Origin: JASGCK01 sp031538565 | Lineage (GTDB): Bacteria > Pseudomonadota > Gammaproteobacteria > Burkholderiales > Burkholderiaceae_C | Direction: 5' to 3' | DNA length: 51,919 nt | Assembly: GCA_031538565.1 (NCBI GenBank) | Contig: JAVKLS010000039.1 | Span: 1-51,919, forward strand | Part shown: positions 7,140 to 15,798 of the stretch, in pieces | Numbering within the stretch: the first letter of the stretch is position 1 | Layout: every line of letters starts with the position of its first letter | Notes under the pieces: generated by a model | Told to the model about the DNA's origin: nothing | What the model saw: only the letters and a program-made list of their open reading frames with translations | The model's database searches: none | Made by a program: the position numbers and the translations under genes

Positions 7140-10100
7140 AACGGGGTGATCGACATAACGGCGCAAAACCTTTAAAAGTTCATCCTCCGAATAGGGCTTG
7201 CCAAGGTACTCATTCGCACCCAATTCTGTGGCGCGATCGCGGTGCTTATCGGCAATGCGAGAGGTAATCATCACCACGGGCAAATCATGCCACTGCTGCG
7301 ATGCGCGAATGTTACTGAGCAATTCAAACCCATCCATGCGCGGCATTTCCACATCAGACAAAACGAGCGCAGGTGTCTCTAAACGCAACGCGTCTAAGGC
7401 ATGATGCCCATCCGCAGCGAGACTGACGCGACAAGCTTCACGCAGCAAAAAGCGCTGCAAAACGCGCCGCATCGTAATGGAGTCATCGACCACCAGTACC
7501 AGCGGCGCTTGTGGTTGATTTATGCCATTGGCATCGTCCCCACCCACAGCAGAGGATTCATCGCTTGGCAGTGCGCGCGCACCATACACCGCAGCCAAGG
7601 CCACGGGGTTATAAATAAGCACGATTTGCCCCGATGGCAGCACCGTCATACCCGATAGCCCTGGCATTTTTGCAAGTTGAACGCCAAGATTTTTGACGAT
7701 CACCTCTTGATTGCCAATGACTTCATCCACGTGCAAGGCCACCATTTGTCCTGCGCTTTGCACAAGAATCACACGCTCGGTTGTCGTCCCGTTTTTCTGC
7801 GCTTGTGTAGATGGCTTCTTGTAATGCAAGAGGCTGCGAAAGTCGTAAAAAGGCACGCTGCGCTCGTCGTGCGTAAAACTTCTTAACCGCTTGATCTGCT
7901 GCATTTGCTCGGGTTTGATGCGCTCAATACTGCTAATCAAATGGCTGGGCACACCCAGCAGATGTGAGCCCAATCGAACCAGTGCAATTTGCGTCACCGC
8001 AGTCGTCAGCGGCAAGATGAGTTTGAATGTTGTGCTCTGACCTTTGGTGCTACTGACCTCTACACGTCCGCCCAAGGCCAACACCTGGCTACGCACCACA
8101 TCCATGCCAATGCCGCGCCCCGCCAATTCAGATACCGATTCGGCAAGGCTAAGTCCTTGCATGAAAATAAGCTCTGTGGGGTCGGCTGGAAAATCAAGCC
8201 GCCCAAACTGCTGCCGTGCTTTTGCCAGCAAAGCCTCGCGGTCAATGCCTTGTCCGTCGTCTTGCAGCGTCACAGTGACGTCGTTACCTTGCTGCGCAAG
8301 TGCAATCACAATGCGCCCCTGCTCCGCCTTGCCTTGAGTAAGGCGCCGTGCTGGCATTTCTATGCCGTGCACCACGGCGTTACGCAGCAAATGCTCAAAC
8401 ACGGGAATCATGCGCTCTAGAACCGAGCGATCCATTTCTTGCTCACCATTTTGAATAAGCAGATCCGCCGACTTACCTAGACTTTGACTGCTCACGCGCA
8501 CAACGCGGTGCAGTCGTTCACCGATCGAATCAAACGCAACCATACGGGTGCGCAGCAAGTTGCGCTGAATGTCGCGGGTATGCCGATGCTGCACGGCCAG
8601 CTCATCTTCTGCATTATTTAAACCGCGCTGCAAATTGCGCTGCAATGTAGAAATATCACCAACCGCTTCCGCCATGAAGCGAACGAGCTCTTGCGTGCGT
8701 GTGAAGCGATCCAGCTCCAGCGGATCGAAGTGATGGTGCTCTTGATCGCTGGTCTGCGGGCTGCGCGACTGAAGCTGCGACTCGGTTTGCAACTCCAGCT
8801 CGCGCAACTGATCGCGCAAACGCTGCACTTGCACCGTCATATCCGCAATCGTGTGCTGCGAGCGCGCAATTTCCGCCGCCAAGCGTGATCGTGCAATCAT
8901 TAGCTCGCCCGTTTGATTGGTCAGCCGATCAATCGTGCTGGTATGTACGCGCATCGTCTCTTGCGTCTCCGCGGGCGTGGTCACAGCAAGGCGCGCATCT
9001 GGTGACTGAATCGTGGAACTCGTTTTTGCAAACTGCCCCACCAAATCATCCGCCTGTTGTAGCAAAGACTGAATTTGCTGCGTCGAGGGCTGGGCGCTTA
9101 AATCTTCGATATTCGACTCCAGCACGTGGGCGCTGTGCGCTAGGACCTGCTCACCCACTAAGCGTGCGCTACCTTTGAGCGTGTGCAACGCCCCTAGTGC
9201 TTGCGAGCGGTGCTCGCGCTCGGCAGGTGCTTGCATCCACGCCCGCAGCGCAGCGTCCAAACTGGCAGTCAGCTGGGCGCACTCTTCGGCAAACACCACT
9301 CGCATATCCGCATCCACGACTGCGGAGTTGCTACGCGGCACCACTTGCTCGGTCGCGGCAGCAAGCGCTAGGGGCGTAGCGGGGGGTGTAGCAGCGTCAG
9401 ACTCAAATGCAGTAGTGAGGAGCGGCTCTAAATAGGTTTGCAGTCGCTCGAGCAATTGGGCATCAACCGTTTTGAGAAAACCCGCCGCAAATTGATGGAG
9501 CAAGCGCCTGAGTTCTTCCGCCGCATCCGACAAGGTTTGGGCAACCGTGGGCGCGTAAAACGATTCCGTTTGTATGCGCTCAATCACCTGCTCTATCAGC
9601 TTTGCCAACTGCGAGCAACTTTGGAAACCAATCGTTGCCGAGCTGCCCGCCAGCGCATGAGCCCACATCAGCGACTGCGCTTGAATAAGCCCGCTATCGT
9701 CTAGCGCCCACTCCGACAGCGCCAGCGCCAACTGCCTAGACCACTCATCGGTCTCATTGAGATACGCTTGATAAAGCTGAATGGAGATTTGCAAATCGCC
9801 TATCGTTTTGATCTCCTCCTCGCGCTCCACGCTGGGTTCGTCTTGCTGCCAAACAACAGCAGGCAGCGAGATGGGTGGCATCGGCACGAACTTTGGCACA
9901 CGGCCTAACTCCGCTAGTGCTTCCTTTAATTCATCTAAGCACCAATCAATCACCGACAAATCCATATCGACTTGATTGCGTAGCGTGTGTGTCCACGCTT
10001 GCATCTTCATCACTTGGCGCTCGCACACGTTGAGCAAAGCAGGCTCTGCAAAAGACGATCTGGCCAACTGTTCACTGAGACGCGCCTCCACCAACCAAGC

Positions 10101-12110
10101 CACCTCACCGTACGGCACAAGCCCAACCACCCGTGCGCCACCTTTGAGCGTGTGAAATGAGCGTCTAAGCGTCACCAAGTTTTCGCTGTTTTGTGGTTCG
10201 GCACGTAACTTATCAATACACTGCTGTGCCTGCGCCAGCATTTCGTCCGCTTCTGCCAAAAAAATGCTTTCAATTGGCTCTTCGTCATCCCAGTCTTGTT
10301 GCTTGAACGCTTGACTACTTGGCTCTTGGTGGATCGGCTCTTCAATCGCCGTCATTAGCGATGGCGTCATGATTTCAAATACTGTCTCGGACGCGGGGAA
10401 TACATCTTGGTCATCAAGTCCAGGCGTGAAACGATGTATCTTTGGCTTGTACGTCCACGTACTGAGCATCAAGCTCAAATGCGCCAAGTCAGACGTTAGC
10501 GCTTGCTGAAGTGGCGTATGCGTATCCTGCGGAGCGGCTAGGGCGGCAGGTATTTTTTCTTGTAACTGCGACACGGCGGCAGCGAAATCATCAAACTTCA
10601 AAACTTGGCCAATGGCTTTAATTTGCTGCAACTTGTCCAGCGCCAAAGAAAAACCATCCGCAGGTTTTGTTTGACTCCACGCTTTTTCAAAAGCACTTTC
10701 AACTTCTTGTAGCTTATTCAGCAATTGCTCAACGATATGCGACAGCGCTGCCTGCCAATTTTGACGCCCCCAAAACTCTAGCATCCAAGGCTCATATGCC
10801 GCCAGCGTGCGCTGCTCTTTTAGCGCTTGCAAACGCTGCGTTAAATCAAAGAAGTACTTTTCTAATTCAGATTCGTCGGCACTCTTCATGCTGGAGAGCA
10901 TCGCCCCGATAACCAACAGCACGCTTGCAATTTCTATTTGAACCTCACGGCGCGGACGAATCTGGGAGTCCGAAATCACCGCATGAAACGCTTGATTAAA
11001 CTTGACGGCGCTGGGGTGCAACGCGTTTAACGCAAAGCCCATTTTTTCAAATACTGCCCCCGACTCATCTTCTGCGGCTGAATTGTTTGCTCTAAGCGCA
11101 CCCGTCAAAGCAAAACTTCCACACACATGAACAGCAGCAGAAACTGCTTGCTGAGCTTCAATCAATGTTTTTCTAAACCCAGGGTTAAAGTACACGTGGC
11201 TGTAGCGGCTGCCCCGAACTTTTAACCATCGAGCCGTTTGCGCCAAATAGTCAATCGCAAGCTGCGCCTTCGTATCGCTGGCGCGAGGCGCGGACTGTTT
11301 GGCTTGCCATGCCAAAAACCCCCAAAAAACAGATTGCACAGCAAAATCTGTTGGCACTGTTTGCGCCTTCAACCACGATAGGCTCGCCAATAAATACCGC
11401 TTGAGGAAAACATCCAGCTCTAGATCTTGCTGCACCACTGCTTGAATAATGCTCGAGACCAATGCCGCAATGACTGCCTGCGAAGACTCTTGCCTAGCAC
11501 GCTCATCGCAAACCATTTTCAATTTTTTACCCGCTTCCACGCTGCGCTGGCGTAGGACGCTGAGCAAGCTGACCTCCACGGATGACACATCATGCGCCTG
11601 GTGCTCGCCACTTGTTTGCAACCGCGCCAACCGTGCCTCTAGTTTTTGTGAGTCTGCCCATAACTCCAAGCAGCGCCTCGCCTCTTGCTGTGACCATAAA
11701 TCCATAGGCGAGTATTCGCGTGAAAGCACGTCGCATATGCGCTGGTAATCTGGGAACAACGTGAGCTCTGACAGTGCAGCGCCGCCATGAATCAAGCTTA
11801 AGTAGTCGCACAAGCTGCGAGTGGCCAAACTAGCCACCGTCACACTCTGCGGCGACAAAGACGAGGGTGTGTCGCGCCACAGGCAGAGCACGTCTTTTAG
11901 TGCAAGCATATAGCGCGACAACGGCTCGCACTGCGTTACATCAAACGCGCCAGCAATGGCGTTTATTTTGTCTAGCTGTGCAAGCACAGCAGCAAGTTGC
12001 GACTCGCTCATACCGGTCGCAAGCGCGTCGAGACTCCTGTCAAACGCCTCCAACCTTGAGAGGATGTCTTCACCTACCCAAGTCAGTGCGGAAGCGCGTG
12101 AGATCTGCAT
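7125..12110 (-). CDS. chpA: Pil-Chp chemosensory hybrid histidine kinase ChpA/PilL
   Basis: 1661 residues, the CheA-like kinase of the type IV pilus chemosensory system. A long N-terminal region (1-600) lacks clear catalytic motifs. Three Hpt-type histidine boxes follow: FHTLKGGARVVGL (His653), WAHALAGSSATIGF (His818, variant) and LHTLKGSARLVGE (His976). The dimerisation and ATPase core shows HLLRNAVVHGIEMP (about 1240-1253), DDGQGID and GRGIGMDVVR. A CheW-like domain spans about 1370-1515. A receiver domain closes the protein, with Asp1542/1543, phospho-acceptor Asp1586 and Lys1638. It is the last gene of pilG-pilH-pilI-pilJ-chpA. Its last codons V-R-V-I-stop lie inside the tRNA-Arg gene. 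Confidence 0.95.
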   Translation of the reverse strand: MQISRASALTWVGEDILSRLEAFDRSLDALATGMSESQLAAVLAQLDKINAIAGAFDVTQCEPLSRYMLALKDVLCLWRDTPSSLSPQSVTVASLATRSLCDYLSLIHGGAALSELTLFPDYQRICDVLSREYSPMDLWSQQEARRCLELWADSQKLEARLARLQTSGEHQAHDVSSVEVSLLSVLRQRSVEAGKKLKMVCDERARQESSQAVIAALVSSIIQAVVQQDLELDVFLKRYLLASLSWLKAQTVPTDFAVQSVFWGFLAWQAKQSAPRASDTKAQLAIDYLAQTARWLKVRGSRYSHVYFNPGFRKTLIEAQQAVSAAVHVCGSFALTGALRANNSAAEDESGAVFEKMGFALNALHPSAVKFNQAFHAVISDSQIRPRREVQIEIASVLLVIGAMLSSMKSADESELEKYFFDLTQRLQALKEQRTLAAYEPWMLEFWGRQNWQAALSHIVEQLLNKLQEVESAFEKAWSQTKPADGFSLALDKLQQIKAIGQVLKFDDFAAAVSQLQEKIPAALAAPQDTHTPLQQALTSDLAHLSLMLSTWTYKPKIHRFTPGLDDQDVFPASETVFEIMTPSLMTAIEEPIHQEPSSQAFKQQDWDDEEPIESIFLAEADEMLAQAQQCIDKLRAEPQNSENLVTLRRSFHTLKGGARVVGLVPYGEVAWLVEARLSEQLARSSFAEPALLNVCERQVMKMQAWTHTLRNQVDMDLSVIDWCLDELKEALAELGRVPKFVPMPPISLPAVVWQQDEPSVEREEEIKTIGDLQISIQLYQAYLNETDEWSRQLALALSEWALDDSGLIQAQSLMWAHALAGSSATIGFQSCSQLAKLIEQVIERIQTESFYAPTVAQTLSDAAEELRRLLHQFAAGFLKTVDAQLLERLQTYLEPLLTTAFESDAATPPATPLALAAATEQVVPRSNSAVVDADMRVVFAEECAQLTASLDAALRAWMQAPAEREHRSQALGALHTLKGSARLVGEQVLAHSAHVLESNIEDLSAQPSTQQIQSLLQQADDLVGQFAKTSSTIQSPDARLAVTTPAETQETMRVHTSTIDRLTNQTGELMIARSRLAAEIARSQHTIADMTVQVQRLRDQLRELELQTESQLQSRSPQTSDQEHHHFDPLELDRFTRTQELVRFMAEAVGDISTLQRNLQRGLNNAEDELAVQHRHTRDIQRNLLRTRMVAFDSIGERLHRVVRVSSQSLGKSADLLIQNGEQEMDRSVLERMIPVFEHLLRNAVVHGIEMPARRLTQGKAEQGRIVIALAQQGNDVTVTLQDDGQGIDREALLAKARQQFGRLDFPADPTELIFMQGLSLAESVSELAGRGIGMDVVRSQVLALGGRVEVSSTKGQSTTFKLILPLTTAVTQIALVRLGSHLLGVPSHLISSIERIKPEQMQQIKRLRSFTHDERSVPFYDFRSLLHYKKPSTQAQKNGTTTERVILVQSAGQMVALHVDEVIGNQEVIVKNLGVQLAKMPGLSGMTVLPSGQIVLIYNPVALAAVYGARALPSDESSAVGGDDANGINQPQAPLVLVVDDSITMRRVLQRFLLREACRVSLAADGHHALDALRLETPALVLSDVEMPRMDGFELLSNIRASQQWHDLPVVMITSRIADKHRDRATELGANEYLGKPYSEDELLKVLRRYVDHPVVRVI

Positions 12111-12124
12111 AAAACGAAGGGCGC

Positions 12125-14236
12125 TCAGGCTAATTTAAACCGAGCCACCGATTTTTTTAATTCGCTAGCCACTGCGGAGAGTTCGCGCACCATGTCCGCA
12201 TTGGCTTTTGTGCCGTCACTGGTTTTTTTGGTACTCACAAAAATGCTTTGGATCGTGCTTGCCACCGCATTGGCCTCTTTCGCTTCGCTGGTCGTGGTGA
12301 CGGAAATGCGTCCAATTAAATCGGTCAACTGCTGGGAGATGCGATCAATTTCCGCCAATGCCTCGCCCGCGTTCTCCGACAACTGCGCCCCGGCCACTAC
12401 GCCGCGTGTAGAAGCCTCCATTGAAGCCACCACCTCTTGCGTATCTGCTTGAATAGCTTTGACGAGATTTGTGATTTGCCTTGTGGCGTCGCCCGAACGC
12501 TCGGCTAATCGCTGCACTTCTTCGGCAACCACCGTAAAGCCGCGCCCCGCTTCGCCCGCCGAGGCAGCTTGAATGGCGGCATTTAAGGCAAGCACGTTGG
12601 TTTGCTCGGTGATGTCGGAGATGAGGTCGGTGATTTCACCAATTTCTTGTGACGACTCACCCAGCCGCTTCATGCGTTTGGCAGTCTCTTGGATTTGATT
12701 GCGAATGGTATTCATGCCGCCCATCGTGCTTTGCACCGCCGACAGTCCAGAATTGGCCGCCAATAAAAACTGCTTGGCAACGTCCGAGGACTCATCCGCC
12801 AAACGCGAAACATCGGTAATACGCTCGGCCATCGAAAGCACGGCTTTGCCTGCTTGATGAATGTCCACCAATTGCTGATTTGCTAACGACAGCAACTGGG
12901 TAGAAGAGCTTTCAACTTGCCCTGTGGTACTCGTCACCAAGGTCGATGCTTTCTTGACATGGCCCACCAGCGCTCGGATCTCTTCCACCGTGTAATTTAC
13001 GGAGTCTGCAATCGCACCTGTAATGTCCTCGGTTACCGTCACTTCGTGGGTTAAATCTCCGGCAGCGATCTTTTGCATTTCATTCATCAAACGCAAAATC
13101 GCTGCCTGATTAGCCTTGTTAACACGCCTTGCTTCTAGCTCATGCGCCTGTGCTGCCAGCTTGCCTTTTTCTGCTTCGATTTGACGCCTGCGTCCATCAA
13201 GCACCTTCAAATACACCAAGGTCACAACCGCCAGCAAAGAGAGTAAAGAAGTCAAGACTAAGCTGACGATCATCCAATCGTCAATTTCCACCTGCTTGGA
13301 GAGCTTTCTTCGAAGTTGCTCTAGCTGCTTTTGCTGCGTGCCCACCTCCACCACAATTTGATTTTTCGCCAGTTGCGCTGCTGCAATCCCTGCAAGATTA
13401 CTCACGACATTGACCGTTTGCTTGCCAATATCCGCCTGTACTTGCAGCACGCCACTGATACGCTCATCTATGTCTTTTTCTCGACTCGGTTTGAGCTTGA
13501 GATTAGGCTCGCCATCTTTTAAGCGCACGCCCATTTCCCGAATAGCAGCCAAGTCTTTTTCTAGTGCCGCAACCGCATCCGCATTCAAGCCGCCGTCCAT
13601 TAAAAATCCATTGGTCGATTTGCTAACCCGCTGTGCAAGCAAAACAAACTCGCCCGCCATTGCGATTTCTTTTGCCGAAGCATTTTTTTGCAACTTGAGC
13701 GACAACACCGACTCGGTACCGCCGAGCAACTCGGGAACGCGCTGACTCAGCGTCCGCAGCTCTTCGCCCAAACCAGTCAGCACCGCCTTTTGCACCACCA
13801 TTATTTTGACATTTTTACTAATTTTTTCTGCGCTCGACACCGCAGTTTGAACGTCCGCCTGCATCTCGCTTGGAGCGGCCTCTACGCTCATACTGTCATC
13901 TCCAAGCCTCAAGGCGTTTAGATTTTTAATAAGGCTGTCGCTGCTAGCCTCCAACTCCATAAACGCGGCGGGCGCACCCATAAACGCCTGTGATGCTGAC
14001 TTGTCTAGGGGAGACAATTGCGACAAAGCCCGCCCCACCAGGTCTTCTTGCTTTGCGGTGCGATCCGATTGCATCAACGCCAAGACGGTCATAAACGCCA
14101 GCATCGCCAGCGTTGCCACAAACACGCCGCCTGCAACGCGCTGATAGCGTGCAATGCGCGCCGCTTCGAGCAAATCTGCTTGAGACGGGGCGTCGCCCAT
14201 CATTGTTGTCAATATCTCTGTGCTTGTCTTGGTCAT
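12125..14236 (-). CDS. pilJ: Pilus-associated methyl-accepting chemotaxis protein PilJ
   Basis: 703 residues. A cytoplasmic N-terminus of about 33 residues precedes a membrane segment (VFVATLAMLAFMTVLALM). A large periplasmic region with PilJ-type sensor character runs to about 325, then a second membrane segment (IVSLVLTSLLSLLAVVTLVYL). HAMP-like sequence leads into a long coiled-coil signalling domain whose hairpin tip reads ITEQTNVLALNAAIQAASAG followed by EAGRGFTVVAEEVQRLAERS. That tip docks CheA- and CheW-type proteins. It lies between pilI (10-base gap) and chpA (14-base gap), so the receptor, adaptor and kinase are made together. It is known in Pseudomonas for control of twitching and surface responses. 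Confidence 0.95.
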   Translation of the reverse strand: MTKTSTEILTTMMGDAPSQADLLEAARIARYQRVAGGVFVATLAMLAFMTVLALMQSDRTAKQEDLVGRALSQLSPLDKSASQAFMGAPAAFMELEASSDSLIKNLNALRLGDDSMSVEAAPSEMQADVQTAVSSAEKISKNVKIMVVQKAVLTGLGEELRTLSQRVPELLGGTESVLSLKLQKNASAKEIAMAGEFVLLAQRVSKSTNGFLMDGGLNADAVAALEKDLAAIREMGVRLKDGEPNLKLKPSREKDIDERISGVLQVQADIGKQTVNVVSNLAGIAAAQLAKNQIVVEVGTQQKQLEQLRRKLSKQVEIDDWMIVSLVLTSLLSLLAVVTLVYLKVLDGRRRQIEAEKGKLAAQAHELEARRVNKANQAAILRLMNEMQKIAAGDLTHEVTVTEDITGAIADSVNYTVEEIRALVGHVKKASTLVTSTTGQVESSSTQLLSLANQQLVDIHQAGKAVLSMAERITDVSRLADESSDVAKQFLLAANSGLSAVQSTMGGMNTIRNQIQETAKRMKRLGESSQEIGEITDLISDITEQTNVLALNAAIQAASAGEAGRGFTVVAEEVQRLAERSGDATRQITNLVKAIQADTQEVVASMEASTRGVVAGAQLSENAGEALAEIDRISQQLTDLIGRISVTTTSEAKEANAVASTIQSIFVSTKKTSDGTKANADMVRELSAVASELKKSVARFKLA

Positions 14237-14246
14237 GTTTTTTTAA

Positions 14247-14765
14247 TTACTGCGCAATATCTATAAAAAAAGCGTTTTGCGAGAGGGCGTGTAAATCAAT
14301 TTCTCGCCATTCCTGTCCAGTTTCGTCTTGGTGCTGAAAATCACCAACCGCCCGCATTTGCCTCTGACTCTTAAGTCCCAGCAAACGATCAACAATTAAT
14401 ACCGTGCTAATTTCTAAGGCGGGATGAAAACCAACCAATTGCCGGTCTTGCAAACGCCATTTAGGGCTATCGCTTAGCGTGTGATTGGCGGATGGTTCGC
14501 CTAAATACTTGCTTAAATTGACCACGCCGCACAAAGCACCACGCAAATTTGCCACGCCAACAAACCAATCCTTGGTGTATGGAACGGGATGAGGCTCTGA
14601 CCAAGGAAAAATTTCGCCCGACTGCGCCAGCGGAAATAAGCACTTGTGCCCCCCCACCTCCACCGCCAGCCAATGCGAAGCATCCACTCCGTCTGCGCCT
14701 TGAAGTCCTTGCAAGCGACTGGCAAAACGACCTTGAAACTCAGACAACGATTCTTTTTTAATCAT
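14247..14765 (-). CDS. pilI: CheW-type adaptor PilI
   Basis: 172 residues, a single CheW domain linking PilJ to ChpA. It shows WLAVEVGGHKCLFPL, then WFVGVANLRGALCGVVNLSKYLG, which is the conserved CheW core, and VLIVDRLLGLKS further on. Start ATG at 14765 overlaps the end of pilH by 8 bases, and the stop is 10 bases before pilJ. The cytosolic scaffold role is inferred from family and operon position; the short C-terminal extension WREIDLHALSQNAFFIDIAQ is usual for PilI-type adaptors. Confidence 0.93.
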   Translation of the reverse strand: MIKKESLSEFQGRFASRLQGLQGADGVDASHWLAVEVGGHKCLFPLAQSGEIFPWSEPHPVPYTKDWFVGVANLRGALCGVVNLSKYLGEPSANHTLSDSPKWRLQDRQLVGFHPALEISTVLIVDRLLGLKSQRQMRAVGDFQHQDETGQEWREIDLHALSQNAFFIDIAQ

Positions 14766-15144
14766 GTACTAGAGCGAGCGAGCATAGTGACTGTATGACG
14801 CTGAGCAATTTTTCTTTTTGCACGGGCTTGATCAGATAGGCTTTTGCACCTTGCCGTAGTCCCCATATGCGATCCGTTTCTTGATCTTTGCTAGTACACA
14901 AAACAATAGGGATGCTGGCGTACTCTGGATTGCGCGACAGTGTTCTGGTCAAATGAAAACCACTATGACCTGGCATCACGACGTCGAGCAAGATTAAATC
15001 AGGGCGATGCTCGTCAATCATTTTTTGCGCCTCTTGCACGTCCGAGGCCGCCCGCGTGGTGTAGCCCTCTGCTGTCAACAGTTGCGAGAAAAATATTTGC
15101 TCGGTTTTAGAGTCATCAACAATCAAGACGCTTTTGATGGTCAT
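14758..15144 (-). CDS. pilH: Response regulator PilH
   Basis: 128 residues, a stand-alone CheY-like receiver. The acidic pair Asp10/Asp11, phospho-acceptor Asp54 (LLDVVMPG), Thr84 (LCTSKD) and Lys106 (LIKPV) are all in place, so it should be phosphorylatable by ChpA. There is no output domain. It overlaps pilG by ATGA and pilI by 8 bases. Assignment as PilH rather than PilG rests on order in the operon (second receiver) and similarity of MTIKSVLIVDDSKTEQ to PilH proteins, where it is thought to act in retraction control or as a phosphate sink. Confidence 0.92.
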   Translation of the reverse strand: MTIKSVLIVDDSKTEQIFFSQLLTAEGYTTRAASDVQEAQKMIDEHRPDLILLDVVMPGHSGFHLTRTLSRNPEYASIPIVLCTSKDQETDRIWGLRQGAKAYLIKPVQKEKLLSVIQSLCSLALVHD

Positions 15145-15509
15145 ACTACTTTGTCCAGTTGCTTTTGAATGGTTTGCAGCAATTGCTCTTTGGTGAAAGG
15201 CTTGGTCAAATAAGCTTCGCAGCCTGCAATTTTTCCCCTTGCCATATCAAACACACCATCTTTAGAAGTCAGCATCACGAAGGGAATGTCAGAAAATCGT
15301 TCATTATTTTTGAGTAGCATACAAGTTTGATAGCCATCGAGGCGCGGCATCAAAATATCGCAAAAAATAATGTCTGGATGCCCGTCGTTAACTTTTGCCA
15401 GCGCATCAAAACCATCAACGGCTAGCACGACCTCGTGCCCCGCTTGTTTTAAAAAAATTTCAGCGCTGCGCCTAATCGTATTGCTGTCGTCAATGATGAG
15501 AACTTTCAC
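15141..15509 (-). CDS. pilG: Response regulator PilG
   Basis: 122 residues, a CheY-like receiver with Asp7/Asp8, phospho-acceptor Asp51 (FCDILMPRLDGYQTC), Thr81 and Lys103 (LTKPF). MKVLIIDDSNTIRRSAEIFL at the N-terminus is typical of PilG. It leads the chemosensory operon, with an ATGA overlap into pilH. In Pseudomonas, PilG signals to the pilus extension machinery and to cyclic AMP synthesis; whether the same outputs exist here cannot be seen. Rubredoxin lies 21 bases upstream on the same strand, so transcription may start before the rubredoxin gene. Confidence 0.93.
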   Translation of the reverse strand: MKVLIIDDSNTIRRSAEIFLKQAGHEVVLAVDGFDALAKVNDGHPDIIFCDILMPRLDGYQTCMLLKNNERFSDIPFVMLTSKDGVFDMARGKIAGCEAYLTKPFTKEQLLQTIQKQLDKVV

Positions 15510-15530
15510 GATTTCACTTTCGCGTTGGCG

Positions 15531-15701
15531 CTAAATAGCCACCATTTCAAAATCTTCTTTGCGGGCACCGCACTCTGGGCACACCCAGTTCATGGGAACA
15601 TCTTTCCAGGCGGTTCCAGCCGCGATGCCTTCATCTGGCAAACCTTGCGACTCGTCGTACATCCAGCCACAAATTAAACACATCCAAGTCTTGTTGTTCA
15701 T
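15531..15701 (-). CDS. Rubredoxin
   Basis: 56 residues from the ATG at 15701; a TTG six codons upstream is also in frame but gives an atypical N-terminus. Two CxxC-type iron ligands are present, CLICG (MCLICGWMYDES) and CPECGARKEDFE, making the single-iron, all-cysteine centre. Rubredoxins carry single electrons in the cytosol, for example to oxygenases or peroxide reductases. GAAAG lies just before the ATG. In many Burkholderiales a rubredoxin gene precedes pilG, and here it is 21 bases away on the same strand, although no functional link to pili is known. It is divergent from hemL. Confidence 0.93.
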   Translation of the reverse strand: MNNKTWMCLICGWMYDESQGLPDEGIAAGTAWKDVPMNWVCPECGARKEDFEMVAI

Positions 15702-15798
15702 AGCACTTTCGATTTTCAAGGTGGGGTTCTTACAATGGCATCTATTCTAGCGAATGTCCTACTGCACGACACGCATCTACATCATTACAAGGCTTTTT
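15702..15798. promoter_or_regulatory. Divergent rubredoxin-pilG / hemL upstream region
   Basis: These 97 bases separate two divergent starts. TACAAT at 15731-15736 could be a -10 element for hemL, with TTCGAT about 17 bases upstream as a poor -35. On the other strand TAGAAT (15749 down to 15744) could be a -10 for the rubredoxin-pil operon, with no good -35. AAGG at 15789-15792 is the likely hemL ribosome-binding site. These are weak matches made by eye. Confidence 0.3.
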
